NCBI RefSeq assembly: GCF_963576675.1
Contig: NC_088910.1
Span: 106,234,807-106,298,806 of the forward strand
DNA from: Euphorbia lathyris
Taxonomy: Eukaryota > Streptophyta > Magnoliopsida > Malpighiales > Euphorbiaceae
Length of the DNA stretch: 64,000 nt
Direction: 5' to 3'
Shown here: one piece after another, positions 41,946 through 51,651 of the stretch
Numbering within the stretch: the first letter of the stretch is position 1
Layout: the number at the start of each line of letters is the position of its first letter
Position numbers and translations under genes: made by a program
Notes under the pieces: generated by a model
The model's input: only the letters and a program-made list of their open reading frames with translations
Database searches by the model: none
What the model was told of the DNA's origin: nothing

Positions 41946-43466
41946 CTACGGCTGGACAGAGGAGAAGTGATTGATCAAATCATGGATTTCACGCAGAATA
42001 TGGTGAGTGACAGGTGGATGAGAGGACTGAGCATGAGTTGGTGGAGGATGGGCTTGTTCTTGAAGCAGAGTGTTAGCTGAGGCGATGACACGCCGTCCTG
42101 ACTCAGTGGCACCTAGATGTGCATATTTGGCAGGAGTGGGCTCACACTGAGTGCCTTGTGTAGTGACAGGACTACAAGGCGTGTTGACCACAGGTGCTGA
42201 GTCGCTTTGAGCTTGAGGTGAAAGTGGAGCTTCTTTTGGACTTGCAGGGGTCTTGGCTTGTTTCTCACTTGGAGGAACAGAGGCTTGATTTTGTGGAGAC
42301 CCTTCTGGAGCAGCATGGCCTTCAAGAACAGGTTCTTCATCTGTTCTCAGTTTCTTCTCAGCTGACTCAGCTAGGTCCTGATCAGCTTTCCTCTTGTTTC
42401 TTTCCATCAGTCTTATCTTTCTCGGGACAGTATGAATATCCTTCGAGTATGCTCCCTTTTTCTTCTTCTTCTCAGCTTCAGCAACCTCAGATGGCATAGT
42501 AGAAGGATTCTCAGTTGGAGGTTCATTGATTGGTTCTGTACCGTCAGCAGTGTGTGCAGCTTCAGCTATAACATCATCTATAATGGCATCCAGGTTTGTC
42601 AGATTTTCCATTTCTCCAATGGGTTGCTCACCCTCAGCCATAGGATCCTCCTCCTCAGAGGTTTCATTCTCGTCATACCCTTTCAGGGGTTGGCTGTGTG
42701 ATAGTCCATTCAGCAGACGTGCTGTGATAGCAGTTCCTGTTGAACTTATTTCATCAACAGTTTCTATGTTCTGGTCTTGTATTATCCTGGTGATGAGAGA
42801 ACCTAAACGGAGCTTCCTTCCACTTCGTTGAAAGGCTCCTACCAGAAATACAGGTAGATTGAATGGAGTGCTGGTCAGCATATGCCATATGAAACACTGT
42901 TCAAAGTTAGAGGCAGATGAGGGAGAACTGAGTTTAGGGAAGATAAAGTTGGTCAGCAAGAAGTGGGCCATCTTCTGATTTTTGCCCATGCAGGTGCTGG
43001 GTACTTCTCCCTTGTAGTTTCTGGGTTTACAGAACCCCTTCATCTTCTCTGCGGTGGCTTTCGGTATCGGCTCCTTTGTTGTTCTGAACTGGATCCCTGT
43101 ATTTGGTATCTCTAGCAATGTGGCTAGATATTCAGGGGTTATCACCATCTTTTGACCCTTGACTGTGGTCTCTAGGTAGTTAGAGTCATCTGCATCAACA
43201 TGCAGGTTGGAGTAGAACTCTCTCACCATTGTGGGATAGGTTTGACCGGAAAGAGAGAAGAGACCTGTCCATTTGTTGTTTTTGATCCATTCACAGAATG
43301 GAGTCTCTGAAGAGATGAAATCAGGATGGAAGAATCGACTCCTTAGTACCTCTTGATTCTTGGCCCAAGAGTGTACTTTGATCATTTTTCTCATTAGGCT
43401 AGTTGAAGGACCAGCCTGGTCAGAGGATTTAAGAGTTGGAGAGAAATAACTTTCGTTATAAGACAT
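41946..43466 (-). CDS. Env-like third ORF of the SIRE-like element
   Basis: Frame of 506 codons located after pol, the position of the env-like gene of SIRE/Maximus elements; its role is unproven in any plant. It starts MSYNESYFSPTLKSSDQAGP. The N-terminal half has a globular block like the plant 'putative transposon protein' domain (FHPDFISSETPFCEWIKNN, then YLATLLEIPNTGIQF, KMAHFLLTNFIFPKL, FIWHMLTSTPFNLPVF). The C-terminal half is acidic, then lysine-rich, then Pro/Ser/Gln-rich. A hydrophobic stretch around HMLTSTPFNLPVFLVGAF is short for a membrane span and no signal peptide is evident. The TAG at 41946-41948 is followed by about 58 more in-frame codons to TAA at 41769-41771 that read as a heptad-like tail (LTKMTELMLTMVSHMNSLEG), so the stop may be a recent mutation or leaky. 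Confidence 0.8.
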   Translation of the reverse strand: MSYNESYFSPTLKSSDQAGPSTSLMRKMIKVHSWAKNQEVLRSRFFHPDFISSETPFCEWIKNNKWTGLFSLSGQTYPTMVREFYSNLHVDADDSNYLETTVKGQKMVITPEYLATLLEIPNTGIQFRTTKEPIPKATAEKMKGFCKPRNYKGEVPSTCMGKNQKMAHFLLTNFIFPKLSSPSSASNFEQCFIWHMLTSTPFNLPVFLVGAFQRSGRKLRLGSLITRIIQDQNIETVDEISSTGTAITARLLNGLSHSQPLKGYDENETSEEEDPMAEGEQPIGEMENLTNLDAIIDDVIAEAAHTADGTEPINEPPTENPSTMPSEVAEAEKKKKKGAYSKDIHTVPRKIRLMERNKRKADQDLAESAEKKLRTDEEPVLEGHAAPEGSPQNQASVPPSEKQAKTPASPKEAPLSPQAQSDSAPVVNTPCSPVTTQGTQCEPTPAKYAHLGATESGRRVIASANTLLQEQAHPPPTHAQSSHPPVTHHILREIHDLINHFSSVQP

Positions 43467-43939
43467 TTTTGAAGTTTTGAAGCTCTTTGGAAAATTTAGA
43501 AGCTTTCTTAGGGTTCAATGTATATGTGACGAGGGTAGTGGGTTAGTATTTACTATTTATAGATTTTATGGTTTAGGGTTCCGTTTGAATTTTATCCAGT
43601 TTTGCTCTGGGTTGTCCAATCGGCAGAAACCCTGACACTTATGACACTATTAAGACGTTATTCGACGCATGCGCAGTACAGGTGTCACTTCGCGTGTAGT
43701 GATATTAAATGCTAATAAGTGCTTTTACTTAGCGTTTGTTGATATAAACGTTTCATATTCTAAGTAGTCAATGCATTCTTTAAGGATGGTTTTTAGTTCA
43801 AGTTCGAAAACTAATTTACTCAGTGTGCAAGATTACTCAGTATTGTATATTCAGTCAGTTTCAATGACATACTCAGCAAACAATGAATCATTCAGCATGT
43901 AATTCATTTAGCATTCAATAATCATTTATGCACATAAAT
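43467..43939 (-). other. Spacer between pol and env-like ORF
   Basis: About 470 bases without a long ORF. It would hold the acceptor or promoter by which the third ORF is expressed. No convincing signal could be singled out. Confidence 0.4.
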
Positions 43940-46900
43940 TTACTGAAGAGGATTAAACATACCAATTGCTTCTCTCAGTATGCTAAATTGCTCTCGTGCT
44001 AGAGGCTTTGTAAAGATATCAGCAAGCTGCTCGTCTGTTGGCACATAAGTCAGCTTGATTTCTTTCTTGAGTACATGATCTCTGATGAAGTGATGTCTTA
44101 TGCTGACATGTTTCATCCTGCTGTGCTGGATTGGGTTCTTTGAGAGGTTAATTGCACTCTTGTTGTCGCATTTGACTTCAATTGTCTTTGTTTGAACACC
44201 ATAATCTTCAAGCTGTTGCTTAATCCAAAGGACTTGAGCAACACAGCTTCCAGCAGCAATGTACTCAGCTTCAGTTGTGGACAGGTCTACTGACGCCTGC
44301 TTCTTGCTGAACCAAGATACAAGACAGCTTCCTAGGAATTGGCATCCTCCAGAGGTGCTTTTTCTTTCCAGCTTGTCTCGTCCATAGTCAGCGTCAGTGT
44401 ATCCGATGAGTGTAAAGTCATGAGTATTTGGATACCACAGACCTGCATTTACTGAGCTTTGCAAATATCTAAGGATCCTTTTTACAGCTATGTAATGGGA
44501 TTCCTTAGGGTTAGCTTGATATCTAGCACAATAACATACTGAGAACTGAATGTCCGGTCTACTTGCTGTTAAGTAAAGTAAAGAGCCAATCATACCTCGG
44601 TATAACTTGCTGTCTACTGACTTACCATTTTCATCGGCACAAAGGACAGTGTCAGTGCCCATAGGAGTGGATATTGGCTTACAATGTTCTAGTTCATATT
44701 TCTTCAATATCTCCTTGGCATATTTAGCTTGACTTATGAATATGCCATTCTTTCCTTGCTTAATTTGAAGTCCGAGGAAGAAGTTGAGTTCTCCCATCAT
44801 TGACATTTCGAATTCAGTCTGCATTTGTTTGCTGAATTCCTTGCACATAGATTCATTAGTAGCACCAAATATAATATCATCCACATATATTTGTGCCAGC
44901 AGGGTATCTTTACCCTTTCTCTTAATGAATAAGGTTGTATCAGCTTGACCCCTGACGTAACCTCTAGTCAGTAAGAAGTTGGTCAGCCTCTCATACCAAG
45001 CACGTGGTGCTTGCTTGAGTCCGTACAGAGCCTTTTTGAGTTTGTAAACATGATTTGGGAACTTAGGGTCCTCAAACCCTGGAGGCTGATTTACATAGAC
45101 CTCCTCGTCTATTACTCCATTAAGAAAGGCACTTTTGACATCCATTTGAAACAGTTTAAAGTTCATGTAAGATGCATATGCACATAAAATCCTAATAGCT
45201 TCTAGCCTTGCCACTGGGGCAAAGGTCTCACCGTAGTCTATACCTTCTTGCTGACTGTAGCCCTGAGCTACAAGTCTTGCCTTGTTTCTGACTACGTTTC
45301 CTTGCTCATCTAGCTTGTTCCTGAAGACCCATCTTGTTCCAATGGTCTTTTGGCTCCTAGGATGTGGCACTAGCTCCCATACATTATTCCTCCTGAACTG
45401 ATTGAGTTCCTCTTGCATGGCATTCATCCAGAATTCGTCATCCTCAGCTTCGGCAAAGTTCTTCGGCTCAAGTACTGAGACAAAAGCTACATTGCCGAGA
45501 TATTTCCTTAGTTGATTTCTTGTCATCAGCGTATTTCCAGCTGAGTCAAGAATTGCATTTTCTGAATGCCCTCTTGGGACTCTTATCTCCTTTGGTAGAC
45601 TTATGTCTTGATCTAACTGTGTTTCAACATTCTCTGCAGAAGTAGATGGGTCAGTGAAAGTAATTTTAGGTTCACTCTTACTTTTGGTCAGCCGTTTTAT
45701 GAAGGACTCAGTGGCTGGTTCTTGATCAGTAGGTGCTGAGTTTAGTTTATCTTCTGTCAGCGGCTGGTATCTTCCTGCAGGGTTAGTTTCATCGAATTGC
45801 ACATGTATAGATTCTTCTAATACTTGAGTTCTCTTATTAAAAACTCTGTATGCTTTGCAGTTTGTTGAGTAGCCTAGAAAGATAGCCTCATCAGCTTTTG
45901 AATCAAATTTGGCTAAGCTATCTTTGGTATTTAAAATAAAACACCTACAGCCAAAGGCACGAAAGTATCCAATGTTGGGCTTTCGTCCTTTCCAAAGTTC
46001 ATATGGGGTTTTCTTAAGTATAGGTCTAACTAAAGCCCTATTCAGAATATAGCATGCTGTGTTGACAGCTTCTCCCCAAAAATACTTTGGAAGCCTATGC
46101 TCATCCAGCATTGTCCTAGCAATCTCAACCAGAGTTCTGTTCTTCCTTTCAACAACCCCATTTTGCTGAGGCGTTCGAGGAGCAGAGAAATTGTGGTCAA
46201 TGCCGCTGGCTTCACAGAATTCAACAAACTTTTGGTTCTTGAATTCTCCACCATTATCACTACGGATATGAGCTAATTTTAGGTCTTTCTCATTTTCAAT
46301 TTTTCTAACCAAGTTTGAAAATGTCTCAAAAGTCTCATCCTTACTGGTCAGCAGGATAACCCATGTGTACCAAGAGAAATCATCTACAACAACCAAGGAA
46401 AACCTTCTTCCACCCAGACTCAGCGGCTGGACTGGACCAAAGAGATCCAAGTGTAGCATTTCTAACGGACGTTTAGTTGAGACAATGTTTTTACTTTGAA
46501 AAGATTGCTTGGTTTGTTTTCTAGCTTGGCAGGCATGGCATAATTGATCTCTTTGAAATTTAAGTTCAGGCAGTCCCTCAACCAATTGCTTTCTTGCTAA
46601 TTTGGCTAGGAGGTCCATGCTTACATGACCAAGTCTCCTGTGCCATAGCCAGGAATTTTCTTCCTTTGTGACTAAGCATACAGTTTTTGAAAACTTCTTT
46701 TCGAGGTTTAGCATAAAGACATTGTCTATCCGAGGGGCAGTTAAAATTAACTCATTTGATTTTCCCTCATATATTTTACATCCAGTTTCGTCAAATATAA
46801 CTTTTCTTCCATTATCACATAGCTGAGCTACGCTGAGTAAGTTATATTTGAGTCCGCTGACTAGAGAGACAGATTCAATAGTGGGATTACCTCCAACGGT

Positions 46901-47068
46901 GCCTGATCCTACTATTTTACCCTTTTTGTTGTCTCCAAAACTTACGCTTCCTCCTCGTTTACGTTCGAACGTGATGAATTGAGTTTCATCACCCGTCATT
47001 TGCCTTGAGCATGCGCTGTCAATATACCACATTTTTGACTTCTCGGCACATCTCAGGCTTACCTGCAT
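43940..47068 (-). CDS. Pol polyprotein of the SIRE-like element (PR-IN-RT-RH)
   Basis: Open for 1042 codons. The protease motif at about residue 17 is [11 protein letters not shown], with alanine at the usual glycine of the D-S/T-G triad, a variant found in some copia elements. Integrase zinc finger: [15 protein letters not shown] with [11 protein letters not shown]. Integrase core: [16 protein letters not shown] and [13 protein letters not shown] supply D, D, E. RT has [28 protein letters not shown] and the catalytic YVDD (residues 728-731). RNase H has [21 protein letters not shown] and [11 protein letters not shown]. No internal stop or shift. The ATG lies 5 nt after the gag stop in a different frame, so pol may be made by reinitiation, frameshifting or from a spliced RNA. 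Confidence 0.93.
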   Translation of the reverse strand: MQVSLRCAEKSKMWYIDSACSRQMTGDETQFITFERKRGGSVSFGDNKKGKIVGSGTVGGNPTIESVSLVSGLKYNLLSVAQLCDNGRKVIFDETGCKIYEGKSNELILTAPRIDNVFMLNLEKKFSKTVCLVTKEENSWLWHRRLGHVSMDLLAKLARKQLVEGLPELKFQRDQLCHACQARKQTKQSFQSKNIVSTKRPLEMLHLDLFGPVQPLSLGGRRFSLVVVDDFSWYTWVILLTSKDETFETFSNLVRKIENEKDLKLAHIRSDNGGEFKNQKFVEFCEASGIDHNFSAPRTPQQNGVVERKNRTLVEIARTMLDEHRLPKYFWGEAVNTACYILNRALVRPILKKTPYELWKGRKPNIGYFRAFGCRCFILNTKDSLAKFDSKADEAIFLGYSTNCKAYRVFNKRTQVLEESIHVQFDETNPAGRYQPLTEDKLNSAPTDQEPATESFIKRLTKSKSEPKITFTDPSTSAENVETQLDQDISLPKEIRVPRGHSENAILDSAGNTLMTRNQLRKYLGNVAFVSVLEPKNFAEAEDDEFWMNAMQEELNQFRRNNVWELVPHPRSQKTIGTRWVFRNKLDEQGNVVRNKARLVAQGYSQQEGIDYGETFAPVARLEAIRILCAYASYMNFKLFQMDVKSAFLNGVIDEEVYVNQPPGFEDPKFPNHVYKLKKALYGLKQAPRAWYERLTNFLLTRGYVRGQADTTLFIKRKGKDTLLAQIYVDDIIFGATNESMCKEFSKQMQTEFEMSMMGELNFFLGLQIKQGKNGIFISQAKYAKEILKKYELEHCKPISTPMGTDTVLCADENGKSVDSKLYRGMIGSLLYLTASRPDIQFSVCYCARYQANPKESHYIAVKRILRYLQSSVNAGLWYPNTHDFTLIGYTDADYGRDKLERKSTSGGCQFLGSCLVSWFSKKQASVDLSTTEAEYIAAGSCVAQVLWIKQQLEDYGVQTKTIEVKCDNKSAINLSKNPIQHSRMKHVSIRHHFIRDHVLKKEIKLTYVPTDEQLADIFTKPLAREQFSILREAIGMFNPLQ

Positions 47069-47073
47069 TGTAA

Positions 47074-48828
47074 TCAGTTTCCTTTAGGTACCCAATTCTT
47101 TTTGGGTCCTGACTTGTTAGGTTCAACAGGTAAAGCATCATATTTTATTTTATGGCGGCATACATGGACAGTATGGCCATTCTTTCCACAGAAGTCACAA
47201 CTGACCTTCTGTTTAGGATTTTTTACTGACTTGTCAGCACCCCAGTGCTGAGCGTGCCAGCACACTTTAGTAGTGTGTCCTAACTTCCCACAAAAATCAC
47301 ATTGGACTTTTCGCTGGGGATTTCTTCTCTGCTGAGTACCTTGGTACTGTGTACCTTGATACTGAGTTCTCAGCGGAAAATTGTTTTTGTTTGGAACCTT
47401 TAATTGGTTCTGAATGGTTGTGACATCCTTCCTCAGTTTCTTTGAAACTGACTGGACTTCAGAGACAGACTCATGAATGATTTTCATATTTTCATGCAAA
47501 ACTGAGTTGTCTTGAAGAAGGTATCTGAGGTCACTCAGTTTGACCTCTTCTACTTCATCACAACGCCGGCTGAGTGCTTTAATCTTCCTATTACACGTTT
47601 TAACAAGTGTATAGAGATCACTCAGGGCGTTACCCATTTCATTTCTGAGTTGAGAGAGTGAGATTACCTCATTAGATTGATCCTCATTATCTGACTCATC
47701 AGATTGGTCAGCATGCTCAGAAATGCATGGCTCAGTAAGTTCGTTAGCCATAAAGCATATCTTCGCTGACTCGGTGGCCTCAGTTTCTGTTGATGAAGAT
47801 TCATCACTGTCACTCCAAATAGCCACCATTGCCTTCTTCCCACTTTTCTTGTCTTTCCTCAGCGTGGGGGAGTTTGACTTAATATGGCCATCTTGGTGGC
47901 ACTCAAAGCATGTAATGGGCTTTGAGCTGTCCTTTCTGTATTTGCTGTCGCTTGAGTCAGCCTTATACTTATCAAACTTTTTGTAAGGCTTTTTGGAATA
48001 TTTGTCGTTCTTCCTGAACAGCCTCTTCATCTTTCTTGTGAACATAGCCATCTCCTCATCATCAGTTGAACTCCCGTCAGTGGAGTCAGCCTTCATGACA
48101 AGTGACTTCTGCTTCTTGTCATCAGATTTTTCCTTCACCTCAAAGTTCTTCATTGATATCTCATGGGTAAGCAATGAACCGATGAGTTCGTCATATTTGT
48201 AGGTGGTTAAATCCTGAGCTTCCTCAACTGCTGTCTTCTTTGCTTGCCAGTCTTTTGGAAGACTCCTGAGTATCTTTTTGACTTGTTCTTCCTCAGTGAA
48301 GATTTTCCCAAGTATCTTGAGCTCATTAATGATGTTGGTGAACCTTGCGTTCATGTCTGAAATGCCCTCATCATTGTTCATCTCGAACAGCTCGTACAGT
48401 CTCATCTGCTGATTCACCTTGGATTCTTTTACTTTGTTTGTTCCCTCGTAGGTGACTTCCAGCTTTTTCCAGATCTCTTGTGCCGACTCACAACCTGAGA
48501 TTTTGTTATATTCTGCAGCATCGAGCGCACAGTGAAGCATATTGATAGCCGAAGCATGGTTTTGAAACTTCTTAAGATCATCCTCTGTCCATTCAACCTC
48601 AGCTTTAACAACTGACTGGCCAGCAACAACTTTCACAGGTACAAACGGGCCTTGGACTATAGATAGCCAGGCACTCATGTTTGTAGCTTGAATGAAGTTT
48701 TTCATCCTATTCTTCCAAAAGGTATAGTTTGACCCAAAGAATAGGGGAGGCCTGGTAATGGACAACCCCTCAGGTAATATCTGAGTTGTCTGGTTTCCAG
48801 GGAGAAACCGAGTGCTGTTTTCGCCCAT
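47074..48828 (-). CDS. Gag of the SIRE-like element
   Basis: 584 codons from the ATG at 48828 ([13 protein letters not shown]). The frame is open 12 nt further upstream, but only from a TTG. The N-terminal gag core ([49 protein letters not shown]) forms the particle shell. Three knuckles follow: a degenerate [14 protein letters not shown] in which the last Cys is Ser, then two good CCHC units, [14 protein letters not shown] and [14 protein letters not shown]. Between them lie acidic Ser-rich sequence and a short YQGTQ repeat. It starts 62 nt from the LTR, so the leader is very short. It ends WVPKGN and TGA immediately before pol. Confidence 0.93.
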   Translation of the reverse strand: MGENSTRFLPGNQTTQILPEGLSITRPPLFFGSNYTFWKNRMKNFIQATNMSAWLSIVQGPFVPVKVVAGQSVVKAEVEWTEDDLKKFQNHASAINMLHCALDAAEYNKISGCESAQEIWKKLEVTYEGTNKVKESKVNQQMRLYELFEMNNDEGISDMNARFTNIINELKILGKIFTEEEQVKKILRSLPKDWQAKKTAVEEAQDLTTYKYDELIGSLLTHEISMKNFEVKEKSDDKKQKSLVMKADSTDGSSTDDEEMAMFTRKMKRLFRKNDKYSKKPYKKFDKYKADSSDSKYRKDSSKPITCFECHQDGHIKSNSPTLRKDKKSGKKAMVAIWSDSDESSSTETEATESAKICFMANELTEPCISEHADQSDESDNEDQSNEVISLSQLRNEMGNALSDLYTLVKTCNRKIKALSRRCDEVEEVKLSDLRYLLQDNSVLHENMKIIHESVSEVQSVSKKLRKDVTTIQNQLKVPNKNNFPLRTQYQGTQYQGTQQRRNPQRKVQCDFCGKLGHTTKVCWHAQHWGADKSVKNPKQKVSCDFCGKNGHTVHVCRHKIKYDALPVEPNKSGPKKNWVPKGN

Positions 48829-48876
48829 GGTATGGATCAACTCAAGGTTGTTAGACCTTTAGTAATGAGCTTTTAG

Positions 48877-48888
48877 GCTCTGATACCA
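48877..48888 (-). promoter_or_regulatory. Primer-binding site of the inner element
   Basis: The minus strand reads TGGTATCAGAGC two bases inside the LTR end at 48891, a perfect copia-type initiator-Met PBS. Confidence 0.95.
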
Positions 48889-48890
48889 CT

Positions 48891-50245
48891 TGTTGGTCCC
48901 TTGTAAGGTTGCAAATATAGTTCCAAGGGGGGGTTAGGAACTATTTTACCTTCTTAAAATAATTTAGGCAGATTTCTTTTCTTTAAGAAAAGTTTATCTA
49001 ACAGCGGCGCTTAGCACTCAGCAAGACACTGGCTTAGTCAACTAGTGACTAGGACAGCTTCGTTGCTTAAGTCAGGAAATAGCACTTAGAGTCTATTCCT
49101 GAACCTTCTCGTTGGTAGCGCACAACTCAGCTTGACCTCTTTTACTTGGTCAGTTTTAGTCTGTTTTAAGCAAGCAATGTAAATAAGGAGTTAAGGTTTA
49201 GAAATACTTCACTCAGCAGATTTATCCAGGTTCGGCTTCTTCTAAGCCTACGTCCTGTCCCCGGAACACTTCCGAGATTTCAAATCCTCTACTGAGCTCT
49301 TTAAAGGTAGAGCCTCAAACCTTTTACAATATCAGCAATTGAGTATGACAAGAGTACCTTCCTCTATACTTCTACTCAATCCTAATCTCTCCGCTGAGTA
49401 CTTAAAACCGAGTACTCAGCCTCTCCTTTCTACTTCTAGAAATGATAAAGATTTTGTCCTAAACAACAATTGCTAGAACACCTTAGATGATTGAAAAGCA
49501 ATCACTCTAGACTTTTACACAAATGAATAGACTTTGTAGTGTAAGAATTTTGCTTTGCTTTTGATGGAGAACTTTTATATACGTTTGGTCAGCGTAACGG
49601 CTTTTGCTCGAAGTTCTCTATGGAATGTGGATTCTGAATGGACTATTTATAGAGAGCTGTGAGAGCTTCTGGTTATTTCGAATTTCGAAATAACCGTTGG
49701 AGGGAAACGGCTACAAGTCGCTTTCACTGAGTCTGCCAGCAGTTCTCTTTAGCCAATCAGATTCCAGCGTCTTCTGTTCTTCGGTCAGTGTGTCAGTATG
49801 TTCCACCATTTTGGGTAACGTCAACCAGACAGCTTGTTGTGTCTTCTGATCTTTACTAAATGGGGAAATACTTTGTCTGGAAGCTGTCTTATAGTCAGCA
49901 GCTGTCTTGCGTGTTTTGTCGAGACAGCTCAGCAGCTTCATATCGAAGTTGTCTACGTGGATCTTCTCGATCCTTCTTTACTCAGCATGCGTTTCATCAC
50001 TTCAACGGCGACGTTTTGGAGATACGCGGGCTGAGTGGTCTTTGGCTTGTTTGACTTGGGCCTTGATTTCCATATAGGGCTTGAGCCTTATGATCTTTAT
50101 GTCTTATGATAAATTATAAACTCAATATTGAACAAACACATTAGTAACACTAAATCAAAGCATTTAAACTTAGTGTGTTGTAGAATATTTACTTTCACTT
50201 AATTAATTTTGTCAAATCAAAATCTTGTGGAAAGGTGTTTCAACA
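48891..50245 (-). mobile_element. 5' LTR of the inner SIRE-like element
   Basis: 1355 bp, the upstream LTR for minus-strand transcription. A TATA-like box (complement of ACTTTTATATACG at about 49570-49582) is placed to drive transcription toward gag. Nearly identical to 39923-41277. Confidence 0.95.
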
Positions 50246-51637
50246 GTTAGCACCTACAAGGCTAGGTTGGTAGCGAAAGGATATCGTCAGAAACAAGGTG
50301 TTGATTATGACAAAACCTTCTCTCCTGTTGCTATGTCCAAATCAATCAGAATCATGCTTGCAATTGCCGCTCATTTTGATTATGAGATTTGGCAAATGGA
50401 TGTGAAAACAGCTTTCCTAAATGGAAATCTGCTTGAGGATGTATACATGATGCAGCCTGAAGGTTTCATATCAAATGATGCAAATAAAGTTTGCAAACTT
50501 CAGAGATCCATTTATGGACTCAAGCAAGCATCTAGAAGCTGGAACAAGCGTTTTGACGAAACCATAAAACAATTTGGTTTCGAACAAAATTGCGAAGAAG
50601 CTTGCATTTACAAGAAAGCAAGTGGGAGCTCTATAGCATTTCTCATACTATATGTGGACGATATACTGTTAATGGGAAATGACATTGCTCTATTACAATC
50701 GGTGAAAGTATGGTTATCCGGTAACTTCTCAATGAAAGACCTTGGTGAAGCAGCCTATATACTTGGTATAAAGATCTACAGGGATAGATCGCGTAGACTG
50801 CTTCGTCTTTCACAGGCTACATACATTGAAAAGATGCTAAATCGGTTTAGCATGCTTGAATCGAAACGAGGTAACTTACCCATGGTACATGGAGTAAAGT
50901 TAAACAATCATCAATGTCCTAAAACTGATGATGACAAATGACGCATGGATGTAGTCCCGTATGCCAGCGCGATCGGTTCGATTATGTATGCTATGCTATG
51001 CACTAGACCTGACATAGCGTTCGCGTTATCTGTAATGAGTCGTTACCAAGGGAATCCGGGAGACGAGCATTGGATTGCCGTCAAGAACATTCTTAAGTAC
51101 TTGAGAAGGACTAAAGATATGTTCCTAGTGTACGGAGAAGGAGATCTAAAAATTGAAGGATTTTCAGACGCTAGTCATCTCACAGATGAGAATGATTTTA
51201 AATCCCAATCAGGATACCTGTTTATCTTGAATGGGGGCGCGGTCAGTTGGAAAAGTTCCAAGCAGGGAAGCGTAGTTTTCTCTACGACTGAGTCAGAGTA
51301 CATCGCTGCTGCGGAAGCAGCAAAGGAAGCAGTTTGGATTAGAAAGTTCATTACAGAACTAGGAGTGGTGCCTGACATTGTCAATCCCATTACTCTGTAC
51401 TGTGATAACAATGGAGCCATTGCGCAAGCAAAGGAACCACGGTCTCATAATGCATCCAAGCACTACCTAAAGCGATACCACATCATAAGAGAGATTGTGG
51501 CTAGAGGAGATGTGAGAATAGAAAGAGTACCTACAGAGGACAACGTTGCAGATCCATTGACAAAGCCTTTAACCCAGAAAGTACATGATCGTCATTTAAC
51601 TTCTACTGGGATAAGTTTTAGAAACAATTGGCTTTAG
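50246..51637 (+). pseudogene. RT and RNase H of the middle copia element, second half
   Basis: Resumes the interrupted RT: YKARLVAKGYRQKQGVDY, FLNGNLLEDVYMMQPEGF, YGLKQASRSWNKRF, and the intact catalytic YVDD in LILYVDDILLMGND. A TGA at 50939-50941 separates it from RNase H (SAIGSIMYAMLCTRPDIAFA, FSDASHLTDENDFKSQSGY, STTESEYIAAAEAAKEAVW, NNGAIAQAKEPRSHNASKHY, VADPLTKPL), which is then open to 51637. One stop is the only lesion in this half. Confidence 0.92.
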
Positions 51638-51651
51638 TCCAAGTGGGATTA
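51638..51651 (+). promoter_or_regulatory. Region of the polypurine tract of the middle copia element
   Basis: The sequence CCAAGTGGGATTA immediately before the 3' LTR occupies the PPT position. It is only partly purine-rich. Confidence 0.6.

Larger units (their letters stand above)
39923..50245 (-). mobile_element. Inner element: SIRE/Maximus-like Ty1/copia, nearly intact
   Basis: 10,323 bp with 1355-bp LTRs (39923-41277 and 48891-50245) starting TGTTGGTCCC and ending TTCAACA on the plus strand, and a perfect TSD GTTAG (39918-39922 and 50246-50250). It lies opposite to its host element. Read on the minus strand: LTR, Met PBS, gag, pol, env-like ORF, PPT, LTR. A third ORF after pol and the AAAATGGGGGAG polypurine tract are hallmarks of the SIRE/Maximus lineage. 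LTRs differ at about five positions, so the insertion is recent. It could plausibly be active. Confidence 0.95.

Noticed and set aside
42194..42831. Plus-strand ORFs opposite the SIRE env-like gene
   Set aside because: Low-complexity reversed readings of the env-like frame, without domain similarity.
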